14,560 nt of DNA from Gammaproteobacteria bacterium (GCA_029864225.1 JAOTTU010000041.1:1-14560), one strand, 5' to 3'; numbered from the stretch's first letter, positions 1-7,127 are shown. Notes: generated by a model from the letters alone, not told the origin. A program made the numbers and translations.

Positions 1-1045
1 ATGCAACGTCGCCGGTATCGGTTTGGGTCAGCTGTTCCCGAACATCTTCCAGGCAGTGGGAAGCGTCGAGGCAGCCCACATCAATCTGCCGGTGGCGGTA
101 CTTGTCTGGCTGATGATCATCCCCATGCTGCTCAAGATAGACCTGAAAGCCCTCAAGGGCGTGAAGCAGCACTGGCGTGGCGTCGGGGTAACCTTGTTCG
201 TTAACTGGGGGGTCAAGCCTTTTTCCATGGCTTTGTTTGGCTGGTTATTCATTGGCTATCTGTTCCGCGATTATCTACCAGCTGAACAAATTGATTCTTA
301 TATCGCCGGACTGATCCTGCTGGCCGCTGCACCGTGTACGGCCATGGTATTCGTTTGGAGCCACCTGATGCGCGGCGAACCGCATTTCACCCTGTCGCAG
401 GTGGCATTGAATGACGTGATTATGGTGTTTGCCTTTGCGCCTATCGTTGGGCTGTTGATGGGCCTCTCCACTATCACCGTACCCTGGGACACATTGCTGC
501 TGTCTGTAGTGCTCTACATCGTGGTGCCGCTGATTATCGCCAACTTGTGGCGTAGCGCATTACTCAAGCAGGCGCATGGGTACAGGCGACTTGCGCGGAC
601 GATCAAACGCCTGCACCCGGTTTCACTGGGTGCCTTGCTGGCCACGCTCGTGCTGCTGTTTGGTTTCCAGGGCAGACAGATTATCGCCGGACCACTGATA
701 ATCGTCCTGCTGGCGGTACCCATACTGATCCAGGTCTTTTTCAATTCCGGGTTGGCTTACCTGCTTAATCGCCAGGTGCGTTCGCCCCATTGCGTGGCGG
801 GGCCATCCGCGCTGATTGGTGCCAGCAATTTCTTCGAGCTGGCAGTGGCCACGGCCATCGCGCTGTTCGGATTCGAATCGGGTGCTGCGTTGGCTACAGT
901 GGTGGGCGTGCTTATCGAAGTTCCGGTCATGTTACTGGCTGTGTATGCGGTCAATCGGTCGCGGGGCTGGTACGAGCGCCGTAGCGGCGTGTTGCCATAC
1001 GAGGAGTGTTGTCCTGCAGATATGCACCTGCATTCGCAGCACTAG
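1..1045 (+). CDS. ACR3-family arsenite efflux permease, 5' end cut by window edge
   Basis: Inner-membrane carrier that exports arsenite (in some members antimonite) using the proton gradient. The frame is open from base 2, giving CNVAGIGLGQLFP before the first in-window TTG at 23, so the true start lies before the window and probably only some 10-25 residues are missing. About 340 residues are visible with eight or nine hydrophobic segments. Two family hallmarks are clear: the AAPCTAMVFVWS segment (residues about 103-114 from the TTG), which carries the conserved transport cysteine, and the late segment GASNFFELAVATAIALFG with its conserved glutamate. The C-terminus ends in a short Cys/His-containing tail (ECCPADMHLHSQH). 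It converges on nhaA. No arsR or arsC is visible; they could lie upstream. Family assignment is strong; the ACR3(1) subgroup is my impression. Confidence 0.93.
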   Translation, partial: CNVAGIGLGQLFPNIFQAVGSVEAAHINLPVAVLVWLMIIPMLLKIDLKALKGVKQHWRGVGVTLFVNWGVKPFSMALFGWLFIGYLFRDYLPAEQIDSYIAGLILLAAAPCTAMVFVWSHLMRGEPHFTLSQVALNDVIMVFAFAPIVGLLMGLSTITVPWDTLLLSVVLYIVVPLIIANLWRSALLKQAHGYRRLARTIKRLHPVSLGALLATLVLLFGFQGRQIIAGPLIIVLLAVPILIQVFFNSGLAYLLNRQVRSPHCVAGPSALIGASNFFELAVATAIALFGFESGAALATVVGVLIEVPVMLLAVYAVNRSRGWYERRSGVLPYEECCPADMHLHSQH

Positions 1046-1071
1046 CTTTTCTATACTCAGCAGGATGTGGA

Positions 1072-1101
1072 CTGAAAGGTTTCAGTGTTACTTTTCACTG
1101 A
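1072..1101. other. Overlapping inverted repeats between convergent genes
   Basis: CTGAAA-GG-TTTCAG (1072-1085) overlaps TCAGTG-N8-CACTGA (1082-1101). They lie in the gap between the convergent ACR3 and nhaA genes, where a bidirectional terminator would be expected. Neither stem is GC-rich and there is no clear T-run, so termination is only a possibility. The rest of 1046-1237 shows nothing else I can support. Confidence 0.25.
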
Positions 1102-1237
1102 CAGAATATTCGAAATAAACCGAGCCCGGACTAATAAACTGAATCTAAAATGTCATTACACTAAACGACGGGAGTCGTGAAGTGGACGTTCAAATGGATG
1201 ATAGATCATGACACGTCCCCAGCTATTATAGAGAACG

Positions 1238-2596
1238 CTATTCCCGACTTTTATCAGAGGTAAGATACAGCCAGAGAAAACCAGAAATCCCGGCCAGAAT
1301 TGAGGCGAGAAGAACCCCGGTTTTTGCCATCAGTAGATCCTGTGCATGGTGGGCGAAGCCCAGTTCCGCAATGAATATCGACATGGTAAAGCCGATGCCA
1401 CCCATCAGTGCCGCGCCGACAATGTGCTTGAAATTCAGATCATTTGGAAGAGAGGTCAGACCCAGCTTTACGGCAACCCAAGAGAAACCGGCGATGCCGA
1501 TCAGCTTTCCGCCTACCAGACCAAATGCAATGCCCACTGAGACCGGGTGAGTGAGGATGCTGCCAAGAGAGGACCAGTCGATAGGAATACCCGCATTGGC
1601 CAAAGCGAAGATAGGGATAACAAGATAGGCGGATGGAAGGTGCATCTTGGTTTCCAGGATTTGAGCTGGTGCCTGCACCAGTTGCACACCCTCTCCCAAT
1701 GCCCTGACTCGGGTACGCAGTTCATCATTATTAACGATGTTCTTTTCGCGCTGGTAGGCCCGTTTGATCTGTCCAACCATCTCATTAATATGCGAAAGGA
1801 GACGATCCGGATCAAACTTCGGGCGCATGGGAATGGTGAATGCCAGAAAGATGCCTGCGAGAGTTGCATGGACACCACTTTTCAACATGGCTATCCAGAG
1901 CACCACACCAATCAGGATATATGGTAAAGGGCGGCGTATACCCCCGAGATTCATTGTAACCAGCAGTAGCAACATGGTGGCCACAGCAGCCAGGGCAAGG
2001 AAATTTATTGTTTCTGTATAGAACAGCGCTATAACCATGACGGCACCGAGATCGTCCACAATCGCCAGTGCCACCAGGAATGTCAGCAGGCTTTTTGGTA
2101 TCCGCTTGCCTAGTAACGCCAGAGTACCCAGGGCAAAGGCAATATCGGTTGCCATCGGTACACCCCAGCCATCAAGGGTATGCCCCTCCGGGTTGATACT
2201 TATATAGATAAGAACAGGTACCACCATGCCACCTACAGCGGCAATTATTGGAAGCATCGCCAGTTTTGGATTGGCAAGTTCACCCACCAGAATCTCACGC
2301 TTGAGTTCCAGCCCGACCACGAAAAAAAACAGGGCCATCAAACCATCATTGATCCAATGATGCAGCGATTTCGATAGTTGGAATCCTTCCATGCCTATCG
2401 TAAATGGCAACTCCAACAGGTGGCGATAAGCCTCATTCCACTGGCTGTTGGCAATATAGAGTGCTGCAACCGCACACAGCATGAGTAGAACGCCACTGGT
2501 CGTCTGACGGTGAATAAACTCTTCCAGGGGCGTTAATACCCGATCAAAGGCCTTTTCCCATGGAGCGATGTACTCTTTTCCGATCTGATTTTTCAT
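1238..2596 (-). CDS. nhaA: Na+/H+ antiporter NhaA
   Basis: Inner-membrane electrogenic antiporter that exchanges sodium for protons in pH and salt homeostasis. The 452-aa protein has the expected multi-helix layout. With this start, MATDIAFALG holds the equivalent of E. coli Asp133 (D151) and AIVDDLGAV the ion-binding pair Asp163/Asp164 (D181/D182). All three are offset from E. coli by the same 18 residues. GGKLIGI carries the Lys300 equivalent and GGIGFTMSIFIAELGF is the family signature near the end. It is longer than E. coli NhaA (388 aa), largely because of an insertion of about 40 residues in the loop before LPSAYLVIPIFALANAG. I chose ATG at 2596; an in-frame GTG at 2605 preceded by GGGA is a real alternative. 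No NhaR-type regulator gene is adjacent. It has its own promoter and leader and is separated from lipA by nearly 200 bp. Confidence 0.95.
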   Translation of the reverse strand: MKNQIGKEYIAPWEKAFDRVLTPLEEFIHRQTTSGVLLMLCAVAALYIANSQWNEAYRHLLELPFTIGMEGFQLSKSLHHWINDGLMALFFFVVGLELKREILVGELANPKLAMLPIIAAVGGMVVPVLIYISINPEGHTLDGWGVPMATDIAFALGTLALLGKRIPKSLLTFLVALAIVDDLGAVMVIALFYTETINFLALAAVATMLLLLVTMNLGGIRRPLPYILIGVVLWIAMLKSGVHATLAGIFLAFTIPMRPKFDPDRLLSHINEMVGQIKRAYQREKNIVNNDELRTRVRALGEGVQLVQAPAQILETKMHLPSAYLVIPIFALANAGIPIDWSSLGSILTHPVSVGIAFGLVGGKLIGIAGFSWVAVKLGLTSLPNDLNFKHIVGAALMGGIGFTMSIFIAELGFAHHAQDLLMAKTGVLLASILAGISGFLWLYLTSDKSRE

Positions 2597-2616
2597 AAAA
2601 GCCACTGCTGTCCCAT
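2593..2616 (-). CDS. Seven-codon leader ORF (MGQQWLL) overlapping nhaA start
   Basis: Read on the minus strand, TAGGAA, a good Shine-Dalgarno match, lies 4 nt before an ATG at 2616. The ORF reads ATG-GGA-CAG-CAG-TGG-CTT-TTA-TGA. The TGA shares the ATGA overlap with the nhaA ATG at 2596. It has a better ribosome site than nhaA itself, which would fit translational coupling. It is too short for any homology argument, and if nhaA really starts at the GTG at 2605 the overlap would be incidental. Confidence 0.35.
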   Translation of the reverse strand: MGQQWLL

Positions 2617-2629
2617 TTATTTCCTACTC

Positions 2630-2644
2630 GTCCTGTGCAAGGAC
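2630..2644 (-). promoter_or_regulatory. Hairpin at the 5' end of the nhaA leader
   Basis: On the minus strand GTCCT-TGCAC-AGGAC forms a perfect 5-bp stem with a 5-nt loop. It sits about where the transcript from the promoter at 2648-2675 would begin and just ahead of the leader-ORF ribosome site. It may protect the 5' end or influence translation; no function is shown. Confidence 0.3.
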
Positions 2645-2647
2645 CTG

Positions 2648-2675
2648 AGTATGCTGTTTTTTAAAACGATAGCAA
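2648..2675 (-). promoter_or_regulatory. Probable sigma70 promoter of nhaA
   Basis: On the minus strand TTGCTA (2675-2670; 4/6 match to TTGACA) is followed after a 16-bp AT-rich spacer by CATACT (2653-2648; 4/6 match to TATAAT). Predicted transcription starts near 2641, giving a leader of about 45 nt to the nhaA ATG. This is the best promoter-like pair in the gap. Confidence 0.45.
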
Positions 2676-2782
2676 ATGGACCGGGGACATGAAATATGCC
2701 AGTGATATCAGGGATGGAATTCCCGCTTCCATGGGAGGAGAAGGCCAGGGTGAGGGTTGCCCCTCAGCCTCGGTAACTGCTC

Positions 2783-2795
2783 CCAGCAGCGCTGG
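2783..2795 (-). other. Short hairpin just after lipA
   Basis: CCAGC-AGC-GCTGG, a 5-bp GC-rich stem with a 3-nt loop, begins four bases beyond the lipA stop codon. There is no T-run behind it, so it is at best a weak or Rho-assisted end for the lip transcript. Confidence 0.2.
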
Positions 2796-2798
2796 CTG

Positions 2799-3737
2799 TT
2801 ATTTCAATGCCTCGTGCGCCTGCTGGTCGGCGTGGTAGGAGGAGCGCACCATGGGGCCGCTGGCGACATGGGTGAAGCCCAGTTCGTAGCCTATTTCACC
2901 GAGCCGGTCGAATTCGTCCGGGTGCACGTAGCGATCCACGGGCAGGTGATGGACGCTGGGTTGCAAGTACTGGCCGAGGGTGAGCATGTCGCAGTCATGG
3001 GCGCGCAGGTCGCGCATCACCTGTTCCACTTCCTCGATGGTTTCGCCGACTCCCAGCATGAGGCCCGACTTGGTGGGCACTTCCGGGTGCAGGGCCTTGA
3101 AGCGCTTCAGGAGGTTCAGTGACCAGGCATAGTCCGAACCGGGGCGCACCTTCCTGTACAGGCTCGGCACGGTTTCCAGGTTGTGGTTGAAGACATCCGG
3201 GGGTGAGTCGATCAGGATGTCCAGTGCGCGGTCCATGCGGCCGCGGAAATCCGGCACCAGTACCTCCACCTTGATACCTGCGCTGTACGCGCGGATGGCC
3301 TCGATGCAGCGCGCGAAGTGGGCCGCGCCACCATCGCGCAGGTCATCGCGGTCCACCGAGGTCACCACCACATAACGTAGCCCCATCTGCCGGATGGTGC
3401 GACCCAGGTTCTCCGGCTCATCGGCGTCCAACGGATCGGGGCGGCCATGCGCCACGTCGCAGAACGGACAGCGCCGTGTGCAGATGTCACCCATGATCAT
3501 GAAGGTGGCGGTGCCGCCTGCAAAGCATTCGCCGATGTTGGGACAGGAGGCCTCTTCACACACCGTGTGCAGGCGGTTGTCGCGCAGCACGCCCTTGAGC
3601 CGGCCGACGGCCGGGTCGGCCGGGGACTTCGCGCGGATCCAGGCCGGCTTGCGCAGCGGCCGGGTGGTGGTCTCGATCTTGACGGGGATGCGGGCGGTCT
3701 TGGCTGCGCCGCGCTGTTTCTTTTCGGGGTTGTTCAT
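2799..3737 (-). CDS. lipA: Lipoyl synthase
   Basis: Radical-SAM enzyme that inserts two sulfur atoms at C6 and C8 of protein-bound octanoyl groups, the last step of de novo lipoate synthesis; cytoplasmic. The 312-aa length is typical. The auxiliary cluster cysteines are in CEEASCPNIGEC (C60, C65, C71) and the radical-SAM cluster motif CTRRCPFC gives C86, C90 and C93. The conserved C-terminal RSSYHA (298-303) supplies the serine ligand of the auxiliary cluster. The N-terminus is rich in Lys/Arg, as in many proteobacterial LipA proteins. Its ATG overlaps the lipB stop as ATGA, so the two are almost certainly translationally coupled and share a transcript. Nothing is missing or broken. Confidence 0.98.
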   Translation of the reverse strand: MNNPEKKQRGAAKTARIPVKIETTTRPLRKPAWIRAKSPADPAVGRLKGVLRDNRLHTVCEEASCPNIGECFAGGTATFMIMGDICTRRCPFCDVAHGRPDPLDADEPENLGRTIRQMGLRYVVVTSVDRDDLRDGGAAHFARCIEAIRAYSAGIKVEVLVPDFRGRMDRALDILIDSPPDVFNHNLETVPSLYRKVRPGSDYAWSLNLLKRFKALHPEVPTKSGLMLGVGETIEEVEQVMRDLRAHDCDMLTLGQYLQPSVHHLPVDRYVHPDEFDRLGEIGYELGFTHVASGPMVRSSYHADQQAHEALK

Positions 3738-4390
3738 CAGTCCTGGTTTTCCAGTAAGCGTTCAAGTTGTTGGTGTAATTCCACACCGACCCGGTCGAGC
3801 GCCGTGGTGATGCCGAGGTCGGCCATCTGGGTGACTTGCAGGCCGGCAAAACCGCAGGGATTGATCCTGGAGAAGGGTGCCAGGTCCATGTCCACGTTCA
3901 GGCAAAGGCCATGGAATGAACAGCCCTTCCTGATGCGCAGCCCCAGCGCCGCGATCTTGCGATCATCCACATACACCCCGGGGGCCTTGTTACGCCGGTT
4001 GGCCTCGATGTCGTAATCGGCCAGCAGCTCGATCACCGCCTGTTCCAGCAGATGTACCAGTGACTGTACCCCCAGCCCGCGCCGGTTCAGGTCAAACAGG
4101 GTATAGGCAACCAGCTGGCCAGGGCCGTGGTAAGTGACCTGGCCGCCACGGTCGACCTGGATGACCGGGATATCACCGGTGCCGAGCAGATGCTCCTGTT
4201 TGCCGTTGCGTCCCAGGGTAAATACCGGCGGGTGTTCCAACAGCCACAGTTCATCCGGCGTCGTGGCCGTGCGCGCGGCGGTGAAGGACTGCATGTTGCG
4301 CCAGGTCTTCTGATAGTCCACCCGGCCCAGCTTGCGTACCGCTAACGTTGCCACTCCAAAGTCGTCTTGTGTATCAGCCAGTGCGGACAT
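3737..4390 (-). CDS. lipB: Octanoyl-[acyl-carrier-protein] : protein N-octanoyltransferase
   Basis: Transfers octanoate from acyl carrier protein to the lipoyl domains of pyruvate and 2-oxoglutarate dehydrogenase and the glycine cleavage H protein, making the substrate for LipA. The 217-aa protein shows the binding loop RGGQVTYHGPGQ (81-92), catalytic Lys145 in DDRKIAALG, and catalytic Cys179 in RINPCGFAG. Start at ATG 4390, only 9 nt after the YbeD-like gene; its stop overlaps the lipA start. The order ybeD-lipB-lipA matches the common gammaproteobacterial arrangement, without the dacA that precedes it in E. coli. Confidence 0.98.
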   Translation of the reverse strand: MSALADTQDDFGVATLAVRKLGRVDYQKTWRNMQSFTAARTATTPDELWLLEHPPVFTLGRNGKQEHLLGTGDIPVIQVDRGGQVTYHGPGQLVAYTLFDLNRRGLGVQSLVHLLEQAVIELLADYDIEANRRNKAPGVYVDDRKIAALGLRIRKGCSFHGLCLNVDMDLAPFSRINPCGFAGLQVTQMADLGITTALDRVGVELHQQLERLLENQD

Positions 4391-4399
4391 GGGTCGGTA

Positions 4400-4669
4400 T
4401 CAGATGGCCATGATGACGTCGTCGTGATCGACCAGGTCCTGGTAGATCGCGTCGAGCTGCGCGCGGCTGGTGGCGTGTACCACGACGGTCACGGCGATGT
4501 AATTGCCCTGCTTGCTGTCGCGGGTACGGGTTGCGCCCTCGCTCAGGTCCGGGGCATGCCGGCGCACGATCTCGATGACCGTCAGGTCCAGGTTGCAGCC
4601 GGATTTCCCCATCGCCTTGATAGGGAAGTCACAGGGAAATTTCAGCGGGCTCTCTTGTTCGTCACTCAT
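4400..4669 (-). CDS. YbeD-like DUF493 family protein
   Basis: Small cytoplasmic protein of the DUF493/YbeD family, with a ferredoxin-like ACT-type fold in the known structure and no firmly established biochemical role. It is 89 aa from the chosen ATG at 4669. The family features are FPCDFPIKAMG near the N-terminus, IVRRHAPD in the middle, and SKQGNYIAVTVVVHATSRAQ (a beta strand followed by a helix), with a hydrophobic C-terminus. The reading frame continues upstream to an ATG at 4708, but the added MPVLPIRARALHT is not family-like; neither start has a strong ribosome site. It sits 9 nt ahead of lipB, the usual place. The family, not the function, is certain. Confidence 0.9.
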   Translation of the reverse strand: MSDEQESPLKFPCDFPIKAMGKSGCNLDLTVIEIVRRHAPDLSEGATRTRDSKQGNYIAVTVVVHATSRAQLDAIYQDLVDHDDVIMAI

Positions 4670-4790
4670 GGTGTGCAGCGCTCGGGCCCGGATGGGCAGG
4701 ACCGGCATTTTAACGTGCCAGCCGGGAAGAGTATAAGGCCGCGGCCAGGGAAAACCGCTAAATCATTAAATTTACGAAGGTTATATGAAT

Positions 4791-4860
4791 GGGACGGATT
4801 TATTTTTCAACGGCCTGCCACGCGCTGGTTTTCTCACCAAACAGAAAATAAATCTATCCC
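4791..4860. repeat. 70-bp miniature inverted-repeat element (copy A)
   Basis: The left end GGGACGGATTTATTTTTC (4791-4808) is an imperfect inverse of the right end GAAAATAAATCTATCCC (4844-4860). The same terminal sequence, better conserved, bounds the 196-bp element at 13443-13638. It begins a few bases beyond the DUF4124 stop codon and fills most of the gap before the YbeD-like gene. From memory, ends of the type GGGGACAGATTTATTTTC accompany REP-associated Y1 transposases in many gammaproteobacteria. This copy has no coding capacity. It is a non-autonomous, decayed derivative by inference. Confidence 0.7.
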
Positions 4861-4863
4861 CTG

Positions 4864-5409
4864 TTATTTGTGACGCGGGTGCGGCCGCCGTACGGGGTCG
4901 TGTTCGGATTCCGGCTTGTATTTCGGATTACGGGTGACGTTGGGAGGGTGCTTCCTATCGTTCTGATCGCGGACGTAATCGCGCAGGGTGTCGTGGCTGT
5001 GCCGCCGGGGCGGATGAACGGGTACCGGCACCGGTACCGGATAGACGATGGTGGGGGTCGGTTCGTCGCGGCCTTCAAGCTCATTTGCCTCGGCTTCGGA
5101 CTCGGCCTGGCGTGCCGCGGTCTCGGCCTGCAGGCGTTCCGCCGTTGCCCGTTCATTTTCCAGGCGGCTTTTCTGCATGCGTTCAACCTGCCTGACCACG
5201 GAATAATAATCGTCTCCCCCAGTGTTGCCCACCACGGGCACCGGTTCGACTTCGATCTGTCTCGCTTTGACCGAGCCGTCCTCGGGCGGGGACTCGCTGA
5301 AGTGGGTAACACCCTCCTTGTCGATCCAGGTAAAGACCGCACCGGTAAATGCCGGCGTCAGCGGCAGTGCCAGCAGGAGGGAACCGGCCAGGGCGGTGGA
5401 ATATTTCAT
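4864..5409 (-). CDS. Exported DUF4124 domain protein
   Basis: Protein of unknown function, expected in the periplasm. I take the ATG at 5409 (181 aa) because GAGG lies 9 nt upstream and MKYSTALAGSLLLALPLTPA is then a clean signal peptide, with cleavage near TGA-VF. An upstream in-frame ATG at 5430 would add MRMRLAF and has no better ribosome site. The DUF4124 core follows at residues 25-42 (VFTWIDKEGVTHFSESPP). Next is a Glu/Arg/Gln-rich probable coiled coil (about 60-112), a Pro-Val stretch (YPVPVPVPVHPP), and a His/Arg/Pro-rich basic tail. It follows the outer-membrane protein gene by 72 nt in the same direction and may share its transcript. The inverted-repeat element at 4791-4860 touches its 3' end. 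Confidence 0.82.
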   Translation of the reverse strand: MKYSTALAGSLLLALPLTPAFTGAVFTWIDKEGVTHFSESPPEDGSVKARQIEVEPVPVVGNTGGDDYYSVVRQVERMQKSRLENERATAERLQAETAARQAESEAEANELEGRDEPTPTIVYPVPVPVPVHPPRRHSHDTLRDYVRDQNDRKHPPNVTRNPKYKPESEHDPVRRPHPRHK

Positions 5410-5481
5410 GAAAGCTAACCTCATTCTCATTCGATTCTCGTAGGTGCGGTCAAGTTCCCCGTCCTGTTTCCCGGGCGCTGT

Positions 5482-6693
5482 TCAGAAATGTCGTGCCAGG
5501 GAGATCTGCACATGGTCGTCATCGCGGAAACTGTACAGGGGATCACCGGGAGCGGGTTTGGAGAACAGCCGTGCCTCGACCTCAACGGTCCAGTTGTCGC
5601 CGAGCCGGCGGCTGGCCTCGAGGTTATAGGACCTGGCGTTGTCCTTGCGATCGGCGATCACGCCGAACAGGGCCTCGGTGGACTGGACATCATTCAGCGC
5701 CAGGCGCAGGCCGACCATGATGTCATCCTCAAAGGGGGTCGGGGCGGCCTCGCCCCGGTCGTCGTAATGGTATTCGCCGATGAAGCCGAGATCGGCCGCC
5801 GTGTCGAAGATGCCGACGGCAGTGTATTCGAAGCCCCCGACCAGTGCGCTGTAGCGGTCTCCCTGCCCGGAACGTGTCAGCCATTCCAGTTTCCACAGCC
5901 AGTCCCCCTTGGTCGCCTGCAGGTCCAGGCTGGTCTGGTCGATGGTTTCATAGAGCGGTACCAGCACGGCTTCCCCGCTACCTGTCAGACCGGGGAGCAG
6001 GCGCGGATTGCGCGTGGTCCCGGAAAAGTGCGCCAGTCCGAAGTCCCAGTCACCGATGTAGTGTGACCAGCGAATCGCGAAGTCCACATGCCTGTCCTCG
6101 GCAGCGGAGGCATAGAGGGGGTGGTCGGTGTCGACACGGGGAAGGCTGCGCAGCCGGCCCTTGCTGCCTGGAAAGGTGCGTTCACGAAATCCCGGGAGCA
6201 TGAACAGGTTGACTGTACCCCAGTCGCGGATCAGCGCGAGGTTGACCAGCGGCTGCCCCAGCTTGTCTTCCTGGTCGATGTTCTCGACCAGGTCGGTCTG
6301 GTTGATGATGTCGACCAGGTGTTGTGACTCCGCCACCCCCCAGAACACCTTGCTGATACCGGCGCGCAGTTCCCAGGAGTCACCGGCCTGCAGCCAGACC
6401 AGTTCGCGAATGTCGGCATGGCTGCGTTCAGGGTCATGCTGGTCCCAACGCAGGAAGCCTTCGATGGTGAAGCTTTGCCGGCCGTCGTCCCACTCGGTGT
6501 AGTACTCCGGTTCGGTCACCAGGGAAAGATTGTCACCGTGCTGGCGTGCATCCGCAGGCTCATGCAGGAACACCCGGGCCTCGGACTGGATATACCCCGA
6601 CCACGCGCCGGCATGGAGCAGTGCGGGTGCGGCGAGGCCGGTGACTAGCGCCAGCAGCGCAAAGCGGCAGGGGGGGTGTCTGGAAATGGTCAT
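5482..6693 (-). CDS. Probable beta-barrel outer-membrane protein
   Basis: The predicted product of 403 aa starts MTISRHPPCRFALLALVTG, a signal peptide likely cleaved after LLHA. I prefer the ATG at 6693 (AGGA just upstream, short spacing) over the open frame to 6786, whose extra 31 residues contain four cysteines and would bury the signal. The body has alternating aromatic/polar strands typical of a barrel (WELRAGISKVFWG, HVDFAIRWSHYIGDWDFGLA, WKLEWLTR, VGLRLALND), Asp/Glu-rich loops, and a C-terminal phenylalanine (QISLARHF) like the BAM recognition signal. The segment ESQHLVDIINQTDLVENI is reminiscent of conserved hypothetical outer-membrane proteins of proteobacteria, but I cannot name a substrate or family. 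It probably shares a transcript with the DUF4124 gene and diverges from the small gene at 6933. Confidence 0.75.
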   Translation of the reverse strand: MTISRHPPCRFALLALVTGLAAPALLHAGAWSGYIQSEARVFLHEPADARQHGDNLSLVTEPEYYTEWDDGRQSFTIEGFLRWDQHDPERSHADIRELVWLQAGDSWELRAGISKVFWGVAESQHLVDIINQTDLVENIDQEDKLGQPLVNLALIRDWGTVNLFMLPGFRERTFPGSKGRLRSLPRVDTDHPLYASAAEDRHVDFAIRWSHYIGDWDFGLAHFSGTTRNPRLLPGLTGSGEAVLVPLYETIDQTSLDLQATKGDWLWKLEWLTRSGQGDRYSALVGGFEYTAVGIFDTAADLGFIGEYHYDDRGEAAPTPFEDDIMVGLRLALNDVQSTEALFGVIADRKDNARSYNLEASRRLGDNWTVEVEARLFSKPAPGDPLYSFRDDDHVQISLARHF

Positions 6694-6708
6694 GTCCTCA
6701 GGTATATC

Positions 6709-6741
6709 AGTGTAACAGGGCGCTGCTTGCCCGCAGCAGCG
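6709..6741 (-). promoter_or_regulatory. Candidate promoter with overlapping operator-like palindrome
   Basis: On the minus strand TACACT (6714-6709) is a fair -10 box, 15 nt before the chosen outer-membrane protein start codon. Just upstream, CGCTGCT-N7-AGCAGCG (6721-6741) is a perfect 7-bp inverted repeat that would cover the -35 region, where no good TTGACA match is present. This could be an activator or repressor site, or just a hairpin. Confidence 0.25.
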
Positions 6742-6932
6742 ATTAGATCGCATCCGGGGTAAGGAGTAAATACTCATGAATATCAATACGTCAGGGTAGA
6801 TCCGAAGCTTCCGGGAGAGGCCTGGCCGGGGCCAGTGCTGCCGGCTAAAGCAGTCTCATATGGTGGCCGATATCCCCTACGTAGTGCAGGGAAAACTGCT
6901 TGATTCACGAAATGCACACGATGGGGGCAGAT

Positions 6933-7109
6933 ATGAGCGTTGCAACTCACGATGACGTGCTGAAAAAACGCAAGTCGCGCCGCGGGCGCCGCAAGGGCAT
7001 GGCCGCACTCAGGAAGCTGCGCCAGGCACTGGCACGACGCAAACTGGAAGAGATGCGCGATGAAGAGTTGTTGCAGGAACAGATCTACGACGTACTCGCC
7101 GAAGACTGA
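6933..7109 (+). CDS. Small basic protein of unknown function
   Basis: I do not recognise this gene. A 58-aa product starts at ATG 6933 (MSVATHDDVLKKRKSRRGR), with GGGGG 5 nt before the ATG. In-frame starts also exist at 6900 (TTG), 6912 and 6921. The N-terminal half is dominated by Lys/Arg (KKRKSRRGRRKG). The second half is a likely amphipathic helix (ALRKLRQALARRKLEEMRDE) ending in an acidic tail (LAED). There is no signal peptide or membrane segment, so it is likely cytoplasmic, and the basic patch could bind nucleic acid (inference). Third-position GC is high in the basic and helical part, as expected for coding DNA here. The minus-strand frame over it looks like a shadow. It diverges from the outer-membrane protein gene. 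Confidence 0.55.
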   Translation: MSVATHDDVLKKRKSRRGRRKGMAALRKLRQALARRKLEEMRDEELLQEQIYDVLAED

Positions 7110-7115
7110 GCCGTC

Positions 7116-7127
7116 GGCGCATGCGCC
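7116..7127. other. Perfect 12-bp palindrome after the small basic gene
   Basis: GGCGCATGCGCC starts 7 nt beyond the stop codon at 7109. It could form a GC-rich hairpin tip or be a protein-binding site. No T-run follows, so I do not call it a terminator. Confidence 0.25.

Noticed and set aside
1165..1178. Hairpin ACGAC-GGGA-GTCGT near the nhaA end
   Set aside because: Only a 5-bp stem with no T-run on either side; not distinguishable from chance.
4669..4735. TATACT-like -10 box upstream of the YbeD-like gene
   Set aside because: A TATACT occurs on the minus strand near 4730, but no acceptable -35 box lies 16-18 bp upstream, so I do not annotate a lip promoter.
4367..4873. 168-codon plus-strand open frame over the YbeD-like gene and element A
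   Set aside because: Shadow of the YbeD-like gene; the tail is just the inverted-repeat element read through.
6776..6799. Seven-codon plus-strand ORF (MNINTSG) with AGGAG 9 nt upstream
   Set aside because: Good ribosome site but no promoter, and more than 130 nt from the next gene, so nothing links it to a function; likely chance.
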